NCBI RefSeq assembly: GCF_003945595.2
Contig: NW_024105098.1
Coordinates: forward strand, 2,453,043 to 2,517,042
DNA from: Pipra filicauda
Lineage: Eukaryota; Chordata; Aves; Passeriformes; Pipridae
Direction of reading: 5' to 3'
Length of the DNA: 64,000 bases
Shown in pieces: positions 13,701 to 22,234 of the stretch. The notes under the pieces are model-generated. The model had not been told where the DNA came from and made no database searches. It saw only the letters and a list, made by a program, of their open reading frames with translations. The stretch's first letter is position 1, and each line of letters starts with the position of its first letter. A program made the translations under genes and the position numbers.

Positions 13701-13865
13701 GAGAAACCCTACACAGTAACTGTAATGCAGAGGGCAGACACAGTCATGTTTCTGTAAAGCACAGTGTGTTATATTTGACAAAAAACATTCAAAACAAATG
13801 GTTGGTTTCTTACCTGTTTTCACCCCGTGCAAAAGGTAGATGAACACAACACACAGCCTCAGCAT
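1736..13865 (-). CDS. LIPH: LIPH, membrane-associated phosphatidic acid-selective phospholipase A1 (complete, 10 coding exons, 447 aa)
   Basis: Coding exons in transcript order: 13814-13865, 9350-9717, 8556-8664, 8373-8474, 7414-7503, 6162-6329, 5244-5339, 4228-4339, 3126-3299, 1736-1808. All junctions are GT-AG and join in phase to 1344 bases. The protein has a signal peptide ([14 protein letters not shown]), an N-glycosylation site NVT at about residues 67-69, an oxyanion HG at 77-78, the nucleophile elbow GVSLG with Ser155, Asp179 in GLDPAGP and His249 in CDHQRS. The lid between Cys234 and Cys247 is only 12 residues, which in this family marks PA-PLA1 rather than triglyceride lipase. A C-terminal PLAT-like region follows. 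Known role: LIPH cuts phosphatidic acid at the cell surface to make 2-acyl lysophosphatidic acid, which acts in epithelia and hair follicles of mammals. The upstream neighbour TMEM41A, same strand, supports orthology with LIPH rather than LIPI. Confidence 0.96.
6162..6329 (-). CDS. LIPH: LIPH exon 6 (lid end and catalytic histidine)
   Basis: The exon reads [19 protein letters not shown] and includes His249. Two AGs compete at the 5' edge. TTAAG|GATTGCAG keeps the frame with exon 5 and gives the family-conserved Gly-x-Gln-Tyr-Phe. The later GCAG|TAC would shift the frame to an early stop. I therefore chose the upstream AG although its pyrimidine tract is poor. Confidence 0.85.
8373..8474 (-). 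CDS. LIPH: LIPH exon 4 (catalytic aspartate)
   Basis: This exon carries [11 protein letters not shown] with the predicted acid Asp179, followed by [17 protein letters not shown], a lipase-family signature. The acceptor is TTGTGTTGCAG|GC and the donor GACG|GTACGT. Confidence 0.95.
8556..8664 (-). CDS. LIPH: LIPH exon 3 (catalytic serine)
   Basis: It encodes [20 protein letters not shown] and onwards to GRIT. Ser155 in GVSLG is the predicted nucleophile. The acceptor is AAATCTCAG|ATTC. The donor GGTGAG splits the glycine codon that opens GLDPAGP in the next exon. Confidence 0.95.
9350..9717 (-). CDS. LIPH: LIPH exon 2 (start of the lipase fold)
   Basis: This 368-bp exon encodes residues 18-140, from the mature N-terminus (DPGETCPAF) through the first half of the alpha/beta-hydrolase fold. 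Recognisable blocks are [12 protein letters not shown], with the oxyanion-hole HG, and ILVDWNQGA. The acceptor is CTTTTCAG|AT and the donor ATGCTG|GTAAGT. The split Asp codon (g|at) joins it to the signal-peptide exon. Confidence 0.95.
9718..13813 (-). other. LIPH: LIPH intron 1
   Basis: This 4.1-kb intron separates the signal-peptide exon from the rest of the gene. Apart from one CR1 fragment it is AT-rich unique sequence with no supported exon. It is a reasonable place for regulatory elements, but I cannot point to one. Confidence 0.6.
12340..12552 (-). mobile_element. CR1 3'-end fragment
   Basis: It begins with ATAGAATCATAGAATGG, the reverse complement of a CR1 terminus, followed by GAGTTGGAAGGGACC. 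It ends near AGGGAAGAAGTTCTTCTAAAT. The element reads on the minus strand, sense with LIPH. Confidence 0.93.
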
Positions 13866-16249
13866 ATGGACTTCCACATGGAGCTTCTATGGGTAAGAGA
13901 CTTTAAGGATCCCACAATTTCTTTGGCATGTGTCTGCTGGCTCTGACAGCAACTTGCTCCCTTTTTTTTTTCTGCCTGTCCCAGTAGGTGTGGTGAAAGC
14001 AGGAAGTTACCAGCCAAGAAATGAAGACCAGTCTTTAGTTATACAACTGAAGCTTCTTCTTAAAAAGGTGGGGCACTTTCTATTCTAACAGGTTTCCTTA
14101 ATTTAGACATAGTTTGTCCTGGGAGATGACTAATCAAAGACACAAATGGGTTGGTATCACTGCTGTAAGCAGCAATTTGACTACACTGTGTTGAAACTAA
14201 GGACATTATTGCCTGTTTGTCTTTTGCAAAGAATGTCAAGAGGATCGTAGGTGTCACTGCAAGTCTGATAAGCATCTGGGCAGGGCCAGTGCTTGGTTTC
14301 CCAGGGCCCTGCCTTTGGAAAGTTCATGATGATCCCTAATCTCCCATGTTCCTCCTGCTCTCTAGAGTCCCTTCTAACCCACAGAGCCCTGTCCCCTCAG
14401 GCAGGAGGCAGGTGCACGGCACTGTGTGTGACAAAGGGAAGGTACTTGGGGCAGTCTGGCTCTCCACTATCTGCTCCCAAGCATCTGCTGCCTTGGATGA
14501 CACTCATACAACTGGCATTCCCACCACATTTTCTCGAAGACCTGCTGGAACATCATGAATTCAAGTAAGAAAGGCTTTTTCTTTCCTTGACAGATGGGAG
14601 GAAGAAGATAGCTAAGCAAAGACAACTGCCAGGGGCAGGAAAGGAAGTCTGACATTGAAGCTGGAAGATATAGTGGCAAAATTGGGAAGAAAAGGGTGGT
14701 TGGGAGCTTGAAAAGGGGTGAGAGAAGAGGGGAAGAGAGAGCAGGGATGGCTGCTGGATAGAAACTGGGTGGTAGCTTTGCCTGACGTTTTCTTAGCAAA
14801 TTCTTCTAACTGTAGGCGAGGGAAAGGGAACCTGGGGAGGATCAGAACTCCCTCATTAAGCACAGGCTCTGCTTTTTCCTCCCGGTGATGATCCAACGAG
14901 GAGCTGAGCTATTACAGCTCCCAGCTGCATAGCTGGTTCTTTGGTCCATGCTGTGCAAACTAAGCTTTTTGACATTGCTAATTCTTGGGTTAATCCTTAA
15001 CTCTTCCTGCTGCCTGTCTGCAGCTCCTTCCTGTTCAGACAAGTGTGTGCTGCTTGTCTGGTGCAGGCACGGATCACCCAGGCAAAAGCTGGGGTTTGTT
15101 ATTTTGGAGAGGATAAACATTGAGAAAAGGCACTCAAAAACTTCTGTGGAGTCTGGAAGTCCAGGACAGTGCTTTTTCTGCTGCACTGGCAAAAGAATAT
15201 AATTTAAACATTGTTTTCCTTCCAGTTCCTTTCTCACCCCCACCAGTAATCCTAAACTCTGTCAAAATATTTTCTCCTTAGCAAGAAGTTCTGCCAATGG
15301 TGAGACAGAATCAGTCCAACAGTGAAACACGAAGATGAACAGAAGGCTTTTACCTGTTGCAAAGGACATCTGTGAATCAGAGATAAAATGGGATAAATCA
15401 AGAGGGCCTTGCCTTTCTTCTCAGCACAAAAAGAGGTAACAACTTATTGCCTGAAGCTAAGCTCTACTTGTTTCTTTCCTTGGATTTCCATTTCCCTTCT
15501 GAGGTAGCTCATCCAAGTGCCTCTCATTTCAATAGGTTGGGACTGGCAATACCCTGGGACTGGCAGGCTCTTCCTTGGAACTCTCAATCATCCCTCTAAA
15601 GACCATGATTTTGAGTAACCACCATTTTAGCATAAATTAGACTGTCTGTTCATGGTGTGCGTGTTGGCAAACATTCCCAGGAGGTCAGCACAGGACATGC
15701 TCTCCACCTCCACCATCAGATCCTGAGATGAGGAGTTCAAGTAACCACCTGTGTTTACAGGTTACTTCCAGCTCTTGGATCTGTTGACCAACCTTTCACA
15801 CCTGCCCCACACATCCTTCCTCAGCCACACACTAGTGGAAGATGGTAACAACTCACAGCTATTTGGGTTTCTACACTGAACTCTAGACAATGATCCCATT
15901 GCGAGCTTTGAAATCACTAACAACTCGAGACAGTAAAAACTACTTTTTAATCATGTGTAGAAAACACTGAAGATCAGAATTGGCACCAACTTCAGAAAAA
16001 TTTAACAGAAAAAATGAAATAAATAAGTGAAACATTGTGCTCTTAGCTCTGGGTGTCAGAGAGCCTCTGCTATTTCACACTCATTACAGAAGCATTTTAA
16101 ACTGGTCGCTGTGAGCAGAACCACTGCTGGAATCCAAATGTTTCAGGAATGCTGTTTCTTCCTTAGAGCAGCTTCTGACAACAGTGGTCAGCTGAAAAAT
16201 ATTTTCATGTGGCATTCATGCATCTGCTGCATGAAATCTCACTGATTCA
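13866..16249. other. LIPH-ANAPC13 intergenic interval
   Basis: This is 2.4 kb between the LIPH start codon and the ANAPC13 stop codon, both genes on the minus strand. It must hold the LIPH promoter and the ANAPC13 3' UTR. No open frame resembles a gene, and I see no CR1. In mammals these two genes are not neighbours, so a rearrangement boundary lies in this interval. Confidence 0.6.
15946..15951 (-). terminator. ANAPC13: Possible ANAPC13 poly(A) signal ATTAAA
   Basis: TTTAAT on the plus strand reads ATTAAA on the minus strand, about 300 bases after the ANAPC13 stop codon. It is the common variant hexamer; I saw no AATAAA nearer to the stop. Confidence 0.35.
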
Positions 16250-18472
16250 CTAGTTTCCCGTGGGTGGAACGTTTTCATGGAGATACTGGAGAGCCAAATC
16301 TGTCCACTTCATTTCTTGCTCTTTCACAGACTCGGTGGTGCCACCGTTGTCTTGCTCTGGTTCAGGGAGCTCATTCTGAGAACAAAATAGAGGTACAATG
16401 CATTCCACACAAAATATACTTCCTGAAAGCAGCAGGTTGTTAAGGCTTTGTGTGGATAAATAGAAACGAGACCAGAGGGTGCATCTGAACAATAAATATC
16501 ATACATACTGATCCACTTAAAAATATTACTGGGCCCCGTTATGAACAATATTCTTTTCACATGAATATGGTGCTTAATCTGAAAGGTAAATTGGTTTTCC
16601 AGGACCCTGGGGCCTTGCTATACACTCAGACTGCACACACAGCGAAGGAGAATATATAGCAAATGCAAAGTAAGTAAATAACAGTGCAATGCAATTATTC
16701 CACTGCTTGTTTGCAATGCGCTGCTTCTGCTGTTGGCAAGAATACAGATACTGCAGTTATTATAGCTGTTATTAAGACAACTGGTTCTGTAACATGTTTC
16801 ATTCCCATGGCAGGTGAGAAATCCTTCCTCTCTACGTGCTGGACTCAGGTGTGGCTGTGCTGGACCAACAGTAGAAGTCAGAACTCCCTTCTATTATTTG
16901 TTCTCTGTGTTGCTGTACTGCTGCAGTCACACTGAGCGAGTGCTATTCTGCCAGATACCATTTGGGCAGGAATTCTGAGTTCTAGATCTCTGGAAATCCC
17001 AGCATGAGCTAACTAAAACGTTTCTGTTTTGAAAACAGTGTACGATTCGAGCCCATTTGAGTTCCCAGGAATCTCTCAAGTGGGCACTGGAGCAAATGCT
17101 CAGGACAGGCTCAAAGAGCACTTCACAGCCATTCTGTTTGTTCCTGTACAGTGCTCCTGAGTAAGTCTCCTGTGAATTCGTGCTACTTTTCCCATGTGAT
17201 CAGAGGCAATCTCATCTCTGGGAATCTTTATATCCACAGCCAGGCCTTTCTTTCTATTATTAGTTGGTGAGGCTTCCTGCTCTGGGGCTGCCATCTGTAT
17301 GTGACTGTAAGTAGCCCAAGAGGTGGCTGTAAGGGAAGAAACAGTAATGTTTGGACTCAAGGTAAAGGCAAATGTCAGTAAGGAACCAGTTTATAATACT
17401 CAGCCTGCCTTATAAATGTTATCCCAAGCAATAGGGGGTTTGGGCTCTTTTATCTGACAATTACAGTTCTGCAAGATCCCTCCCTCAAACCCAGCTCTTG
17501 GCAGAAAAACGTGTGTGCTGTATATATGGATTTTGGGGTTGTGCAGCTGCTCCTTGTCCTCTCTGAAAAGCCAGTGGTGGAAAGGCTAAAGCTTGAGCCA
17601 TGTCAGAATTTGGAAATGTGTCTATGCTGAAGGAGACCAACACCCCATGATCCCCACAACTGCCTTGTCAGTGCTAGCCAGGGTAAAGCTTGTGCACCAG
17701 AGAGAACAAGGAAAGGGAAAATCCTCAGCTACCTCTTGCTTCCCTGGAAGTTTCAAAGTAGCTAAGCGAAGGTTTCAGAGCGGGAGATCTGAAGCTTCAA
17801 CTCTGGGCTTTGTGGGATCAGCAGTAGCTTTTCCCCCGCTGCCCCTCTCCCACCCTGCAGCTGTGCCCTGGATGAAAGGACAGCTGCCATGCCTTGGACA
17901 TGGCACTGCAGGTGCCAGTGCATTCACTGCTGTCCTTGAACTGCCAACAGCAATGCTGGATCTGGAAAAGACTGACTGGAAACAGGTACGAAAATTTTTC
18001 AGCTTCTTTTAATGGAATTTCGGGAAGTGGAAATAAAGTGTAACCAAGACTGCAGCTGTCAGCGTGAGACTGATCATCTCTGTTCTCCAAACCAGAACTT
18101 CTCCCTGATGCCAAACCCAAAACGATGTGAAGGGGAGGGCACTCCAGTTCTGAGAAGATTCAATAACTGGTCAGGGGAAGGGGGACAGAAACATCCAAGT
18201 CCTCATGCACACAGGAGTGACTGGCATATATGGCAAGGAAAGAGTCAGATCCATCCCAGGAGCCCTTTGTACAAATCAGCTGCACCACAAGCAATACCCT
18301 GTGCTGTTTCTTGGAAGGGGCTGAGATAAACACAGCAGCCTTAACTCAGATTGATAAGCAGCAATTCACCTACCAGAGGGATAGCCACGTCCTCGTAGGG
18401 CAATTTATCTTCCCTCCACGCGTCATCGATCAAATCCAGGATCCTGCCATCCCTCTGCACCTCGCTGTCCAT
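16250..18472 (-). CDS. ANAPC13: ANAPC13, anaphase-promoting complex subunit 13 (complete, 2 coding exons, 74 aa)
   Basis: Coding exons are 18374-18472 and 16250-16375. The donor is CCTCTG|GTAGGT and the acceptor TTTGTTCTCAG|AAT; the join is phase 0. The 74-residue product starts MDSEVQRDGRILDLIDDAW, continues NELPEPEQDNGG and ends HENVPPTGN. By recall it is almost identical to the mammalian protein. Known role: a small, extended APC/C subunit that stabilises the TPR scaffold (APC3, APC6, APC8) of this cell-cycle ubiquitin ligase. The acidic, coil-like sequence with no domain fits. It is head-to-head with CEP63, as in mammals. A possible leader acceptor (TTTGTGTCACAG) ends at 18500, so the 5' UTR is probably spliced from the CpG-rich region near 19 kb. 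Confidence 0.97.
16376..18373 (-). other. ANAPC13: ANAPC13 intron
   Basis: A 2.0-kb intron between the two coding exons. I see no additional exon, CR1 copy or RNA gene. Confidence 0.6.
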
Positions 18473-19240
18473 CCTCACAGCAGGTGAGTGCAGCTAAACC
18501 TGTGACACAAAGCAGATGCTGTTCCCAACAACATCCCCAGCCAAGGAGCTGCAGTTCGGACTCTGGGCTTGCTCTAGTTTGGATCTAATTCCTGTTAAGA
18601 TTAAACTTGATTTTCCTAATCCACTCAAAAAGGGGTTATAACCACAGAAGAACTACTTCACCTGAAAAGAACATTATTAAAGTGATTTGCAGATTGATAT
18701 GCATCAGAGACGAATATATAAAACCAGCAGGTTTTTATTAATGATATTTACATGTGTTTATATCTACTGACTGGCTTTTAGAAGCCTACTTTGAGTGAGT
18801 TTGAGCACCCCTGTAACTCTGCCAAGAGCCCTTTGCTGCCCTGAGCAGTGCTGTGCCTCACCCAGGGCTTCACGAGTCTGCGAGAGTCACAACAAAGGAT
18901 TTCACGGCACCCAGAATCCTGCCCGAACCTGAAGTCCAGGAAACTGGTGAAACAGAAGAAAAACAAGACTTATCTTTCACCCCCGGCTACAAGAATCCCT
19001 CCGGGGTGTCTCACTGTACTCTGCCCTCCCTGAAGTGTCACGTCAGGGACTCGCCCCGGTGTGACCCTGCGGCTCGATCGTGCCGGGATAGGTGACTACA
19101 GGTATTTATTTTACACCAGACCAGGGTAGGTGACTACAGGTATTTATTTAAATACACCCCGCTGCACGGGGGCGGCGATGGGCACCGGGCTGAGCGGTCC
19201 CAGCCCCGGGGCCGTGCGATCCGCGCTGCTCCCGGCCGAT
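18473..19240 (-). other. ANAPC13: ANAPC13 upstream/leader interval
   Basis: The left part is AT-rich and the right part becomes CpG-rich. It probably contains a leader intron of ANAPC13. It includes the 23-bp direct repeat reported separately. There is no open frame I would call a gene. Confidence 0.45.
19089..19149. repeat. Perfect 23-bp direct repeat, period 38 bp
   Basis: The 23-bp block starting TAGGTGACTACAGG and ending TATTTATTT occurs at 19089-19111 and again at 19127-19149, separated by 15 bp. It sits on the ANAPC13 side of the shared promoter region. Confidence 0.95.
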
Positions 19241-19560
19241 ACAGCCCCGTGTGCCCCGTATCCCCACTGTGTCCCTCTCCGGTGCCCCACCCGGTGTCCC
19301 CTCGGTACCCCCCCGAATATTCCCCCGGCGGCCCCGCAGTGTCCCCCGTGGTGCCCCCCCCCAGTGTCCGTCTCCGCAGACCCTAACCCCATGATCCCCT
19401 CGGCAGCCCCCTCAGTGTCCCCCAATGTCCCGTCCCGGCGTCCCCCCCGTGCCCTCCCATATACCCCCCGTGTGTCCCCCCGGTATTCCCCGCGATGTCC
19501 CCCCACGTCCCCGCAGTGTCCCCTGCCCGCCGTACCCTGCCCGTGTCCGGGCCCTGCCGT
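19240..19560. repeat. C-rich degenerate repeat (GTGTCCCC-like units)
   Basis: The plus strand carries many imperfect GTGTCCCC, GTGCCCC and ATGTCCCC units, with C runs of up to nine. The complementary strand therefore has dense G runs. It lies inside the shared promoter region. Long open frames on both strands here reflect composition only. Confidence 0.8.
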
Positions 19561-19588
19561 GCGCAGGCGCGGCTCCCGCGCAGGCGCA
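19560..19588. promoter_or_regulatory. Paired NRF1-like sites
   Basis: TGCGCAGGCGCG at 19560-19571 and CGCGCAGGCGCA at 19577-19588 each differ from the NRF1 palindrome at one position and are spaced 17 bp apart. A similar site lies in the TMEM41A promoter. Binding is inferred. Confidence 0.5.
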
Positions 19589-19596
19589 GTGCTGCC

Positions 19597-19614
19597 GGGC
19601 CGGGCCGGGCCGGG
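19597..19614 (+). other. GGGCC-repeat G-quadruplex motif
   Basis: There are four GGG tracts separated by CC (GGGCCGGGCCGGGCCGGG). This matches the G3N1-7 quadruplex pattern. The purine-rich stretch just downstream adds further G runs. Confidence 0.8.
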
Positions 19615-19927
19615 CCCGCCGTTAGGTGGGGAAAGGCGGGAGAAGGGAAGGAGGGAGGAAAGGGAGGGAAGGAAGGCAGAGAAGGTCGGCGGGTGCGGGG
19701 TGTTTGCGGGGAGGGAGGCGAGGGGAGTGGCGCTGGAAGGGCCCCGGGCAGCGAAACTTGCCGCGGCGGGTGCGGGGTAAACACCGCTAATGGGAGAGCG
19801 GGGAGGCTCCTGCTGGGGAGGAGCGGGAGCGCAGCGGGAATAGGGAATGCTCTGCCGGGGCCGGCGGCACTGCCCGGGCACGCTGGCCGCGGTCACTCCT
19901 GCAGTCACCTCACAGGCTTTAGCTGCG

Positions 19928-20152
19928 CCGGGGGAGGTTGAGGTCGGGCACTGGGAAGAAATTCTTCACGGGAAGGGCTGTCCAGCACTGGAAGGGTCTG
20001 CCCGGGGAGGTGGAGGAATCCCCACCCCTGGACGTGTTTAAGGAAGGACTGGACGTGGCACTCGGTGCTCTGGGCTGGGTGACAAAGTGATGTTCGGTCA
20101 TAGCTTGGACTCGACGATCCTGGAGGTCTTTTCCAACCTGATTCTGTGATTC
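19928..20152 (+). mobile_element. CR1 3'-end fragment
   Basis: It starts in the CR1 segment preceding GGGAAGAAATTCTTCACGGG and runs through a GTCATAGCTTGGACTCGACG-type tail to ATTCTGTGATTC. This tail type differs from the GGAAGGTGTCCCTGCC type in most other copies here. It is sense with CEP63 and lies at the edge of the CpG-rich region. Confidence 0.9.
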
Positions 20153-22098
20153 TTCCCCCGGCGACGGGTGGCGTGCACCGGGCTCCTGCCGCAGGTGGCA
20201 TTCCGGCCCCCTGGCACGTCTCTGGCGGTGCTTTTGGGAGGTTATTGCTGCTTTTCTGTTCATTGTAAGCATATTCCCAGCAACACTTCGAAATTGCATC
20301 TTTCTGTGTTTTTAAATACAAAGTATTCCCAGTCTTTCCTTATGGGCACTATTCTTTAAAGTCCTCCTGTGTATTGTCTGGTTTTCTCCACTTGAGTCTA
20401 CAACAGTTCTCTATCGAGTTGGGGTGATAAGCCTTGTTTATTTTTAAATGTTTTGGGGTTTGGTTTTTTTGTTTGTTTGTTGGTTTGGTTTTTTTCCAAA
20501 TATTTCCATTTTCTTCACTTTTTCAGAAGTGACCAGCCAGCTGTCCTTGCTTCAGCTGTAGTTAATGAGGGAGATTGTCCTCTCTTGTGGTAGCTGTGGG
20601 GGTCTTTACTTCAGGTGCCTGTGATTTGCTGTGACTAAAGGCAACTTCTCTGGGCCTCTACAGTGGCACTATGCGACTTGCAAGCTCGAGAGGCCAAAAT
20701 TTAATACTAAACAGTGAACCTGATGAAGCATAAACCAGGGTAGAAGTGTCTGATTTTAAGGCTTTCCTCCAAAACGTGGGTGAGGTGGCAGGTATGCAAA
20801 GCTGGCACATTCAGGTGTACTGTGGGGGCCCTGCTTAAGGGATGACAGAAGCAAGGGCGTGTCGTGCTAGGACAGGGCTAGGTTGGATATTAGGAAGGAA
20901 TTCTTCCCTTTGAGGGTACTGAGGCCCTGGCACAGGTTGCCCAGAGAAGATGTGGTTGCTCCATCCCTGGAATTGTTGGATGGGGCTTGGAGCAACCTGG
21001 TCTAGTGGAAGATATCCCTGCCCATGGCAGGGAATGGAATAAGATGATTTTTAAGGTCCCTTCCAACCCAAACTGTTCTAGAATTCTATGCTGTCTCTCT
21101 CCTCATGTCTCTGCCCACTGAAAATTGATTCTGTGTAGGTGTGATTAGAATTGTTGAGAAGAGCTGCTACTGTTTGATGTCTGCTGTTGCCACCTGGAGA
21201 ACTCTTGGAATGCTGTCAGCAGCTCAGGGGATGTGATCATCTGCTCTCCTCAGCACTCTGCCCTCAGCAGTACCATGAAGGTGTTGTGCATACTGATGGA
21301 GTTTTGTTAAGCACAGACAGGACCAAAGAGAGACAAAACATTATCAGAATAGGGATAGGATTTTTTTTCTGTCTATTTTCTGTATGAGTGTGATTTAAAA
21401 CACAGCAGAACTCCCAAGGACAGGCTTTAATCCCTGGATGGTGTTCGAAGTGCTCTAGAAGAGGATAGAAGCTTCTTAGGGAAATGAAAACAGAGCTGAG
21501 CCTACATTTCTAAAGTCTCCCTTGCTCCCCTTTTGTTGATTGCTAAATGATGCCATATTAATCTTTGAGGAAGTTGTTGGAAGGATCCATCTTCAATACT
21601 TGAGACAGTGTATAGGTTTTGGAAAGAGGAAATGGTGTTAGTGCCTCCACAGGGTGAAACCAAAGTTTGTGTCCTCAGGATGAGTTTAACCATTTCTGTG
21701 CTAGAGAGCTGCAGTTTCATGGAGGAGCCACTGAAATAAATTCTGGCTTTTTGACTGTGGTTCCATGGTAACTTTTAATTCCCTGGTTTTGCCTTTAGTG
21801 TGAACCCTTCTTGCTTCACCAATATGTGAAATTTCTATGTGTGTGCACACGTACATGTTTTTGTGACTTTAAAAGGTGTGATTTTTAACTAAAATGATGT
21901 ACTGCTGCTGTCAAGCTGTTCAACTTATTTTCATAATTTAAGACATAACTTAAGAGGAATTTTTAAGGAGTTCCTTTATTTGGCAGATATTTGGCTTACA
22001 AGTTCGTGAAGGTGACCATTGTTTTCCTCACCTGTAACTGCATGCTCATTGCAATTTTTTTAACTTCTTTGCTTTGTGGGCTTCTGCTTTTTCTGCAG
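20153..22098 (+). other. CEP63: Probable CEP63 5' intron
   Basis: This is DNA between the promoter region and the first coding exon. It has T-rich stretches near 20460-20510 and one CR1 copy, with no supported exon. Confidence 0.5.
20872..21090 (+). mobile_element. CR1 3'-end fragment
   Basis: It runs from GGCTAGGTTGGATATTAGG through CACAGGTTGCCCAGAGAAG and the GGTCCCTTCCAACCC core to GAATTCTATG. It is sense with CEP63. Confidence 0.93.
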
Positions 22099-22234
22099 TT
22101 GGGTGGAGAAGCAGCCTTGTTCGTGCATTGCCATGGGTGACCACTGCTTTCCTGTACTCCCCTAGCTGCTGAAGCAACCAGGATTTGGTGATGGAGGCTT
22201 TGCTGGAAGGAATGCAGAGAAATGAGCAGGGGAG
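22099..22234 (+). CDS. CEP63: CEP63 first coding exon with leader sequence
   Basis: A strong acceptor (CTTCTGCTTTTTCTGCAG) ends at 22098, so the exon probably holds 92 bases of 5' UTR followed by 44 coding bases. The ATG at 22191 has G at -3 and +4. The first 14 residues [14 protein letters not shown] match the family N-terminus. The donor is GGAG|GTGCGT. Coding starts at 22191. Confidence 0.8.
22133..22165 (+). promoter_or_regulatory. CEP63: Upstream ORF in the CEP63 leader
   Basis: GCCATGGG at 22130-22137 is a strong start context. It opens a 10-codon frame (MGDHCFPVLP) ending at TAG 22163-22165, 25 bases before the CEP63 ATG. It is in a different frame from CEP63. It matters only if this leader segment is in the mature mRNA, as the acceptor at 22098 suggests. 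Confidence 0.6.

Larger units (their letters stand above)
19160..19900. promoter_or_regulatory. Bidirectional CpG-island promoter region of ANAPC13 and CEP63
   Basis: The interval between the divergent ANAPC13 (minus) and CEP63 (plus) genes is GC-rich with many CpGs. It holds two NRF1-like sites (19560-19571 and 19577-19588), a GGGCC run at 19597-19614 and a purine-rich G tract at 19621-19680. No TATA box is evident. A head-to-head promoter for this pair is known in mammals. I cannot place the transcription starts; a GTAAAC donor at 19777 is a possible end of the CEP63 leader exon. Confidence 0.7.

Noticed and set aside
13866..13877. An N-terminal extension of LIPH beyond the ATG at 13865
   Set aside because: The upstream in-frame codon is GTG, and the ATG at 13877-13879 is out of frame. 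MLRLCVV fits the family start and signal peptide.
13866..19240. SENP2, expected beside LIPH from mammalian gene order
   Set aside because: No SENP2 exon was recognisable on either strand between LIPH and the ANAPC13-CEP63 promoter region.
19144..19908. Long open frames on both strands (up to 254 codons) in the ANAPC13-CEP63 promoter region
   Set aside because: They are Pro/Cys/Gly-rich products of the C-rich repeat and CpG island, without conserved motifs or splice structure.
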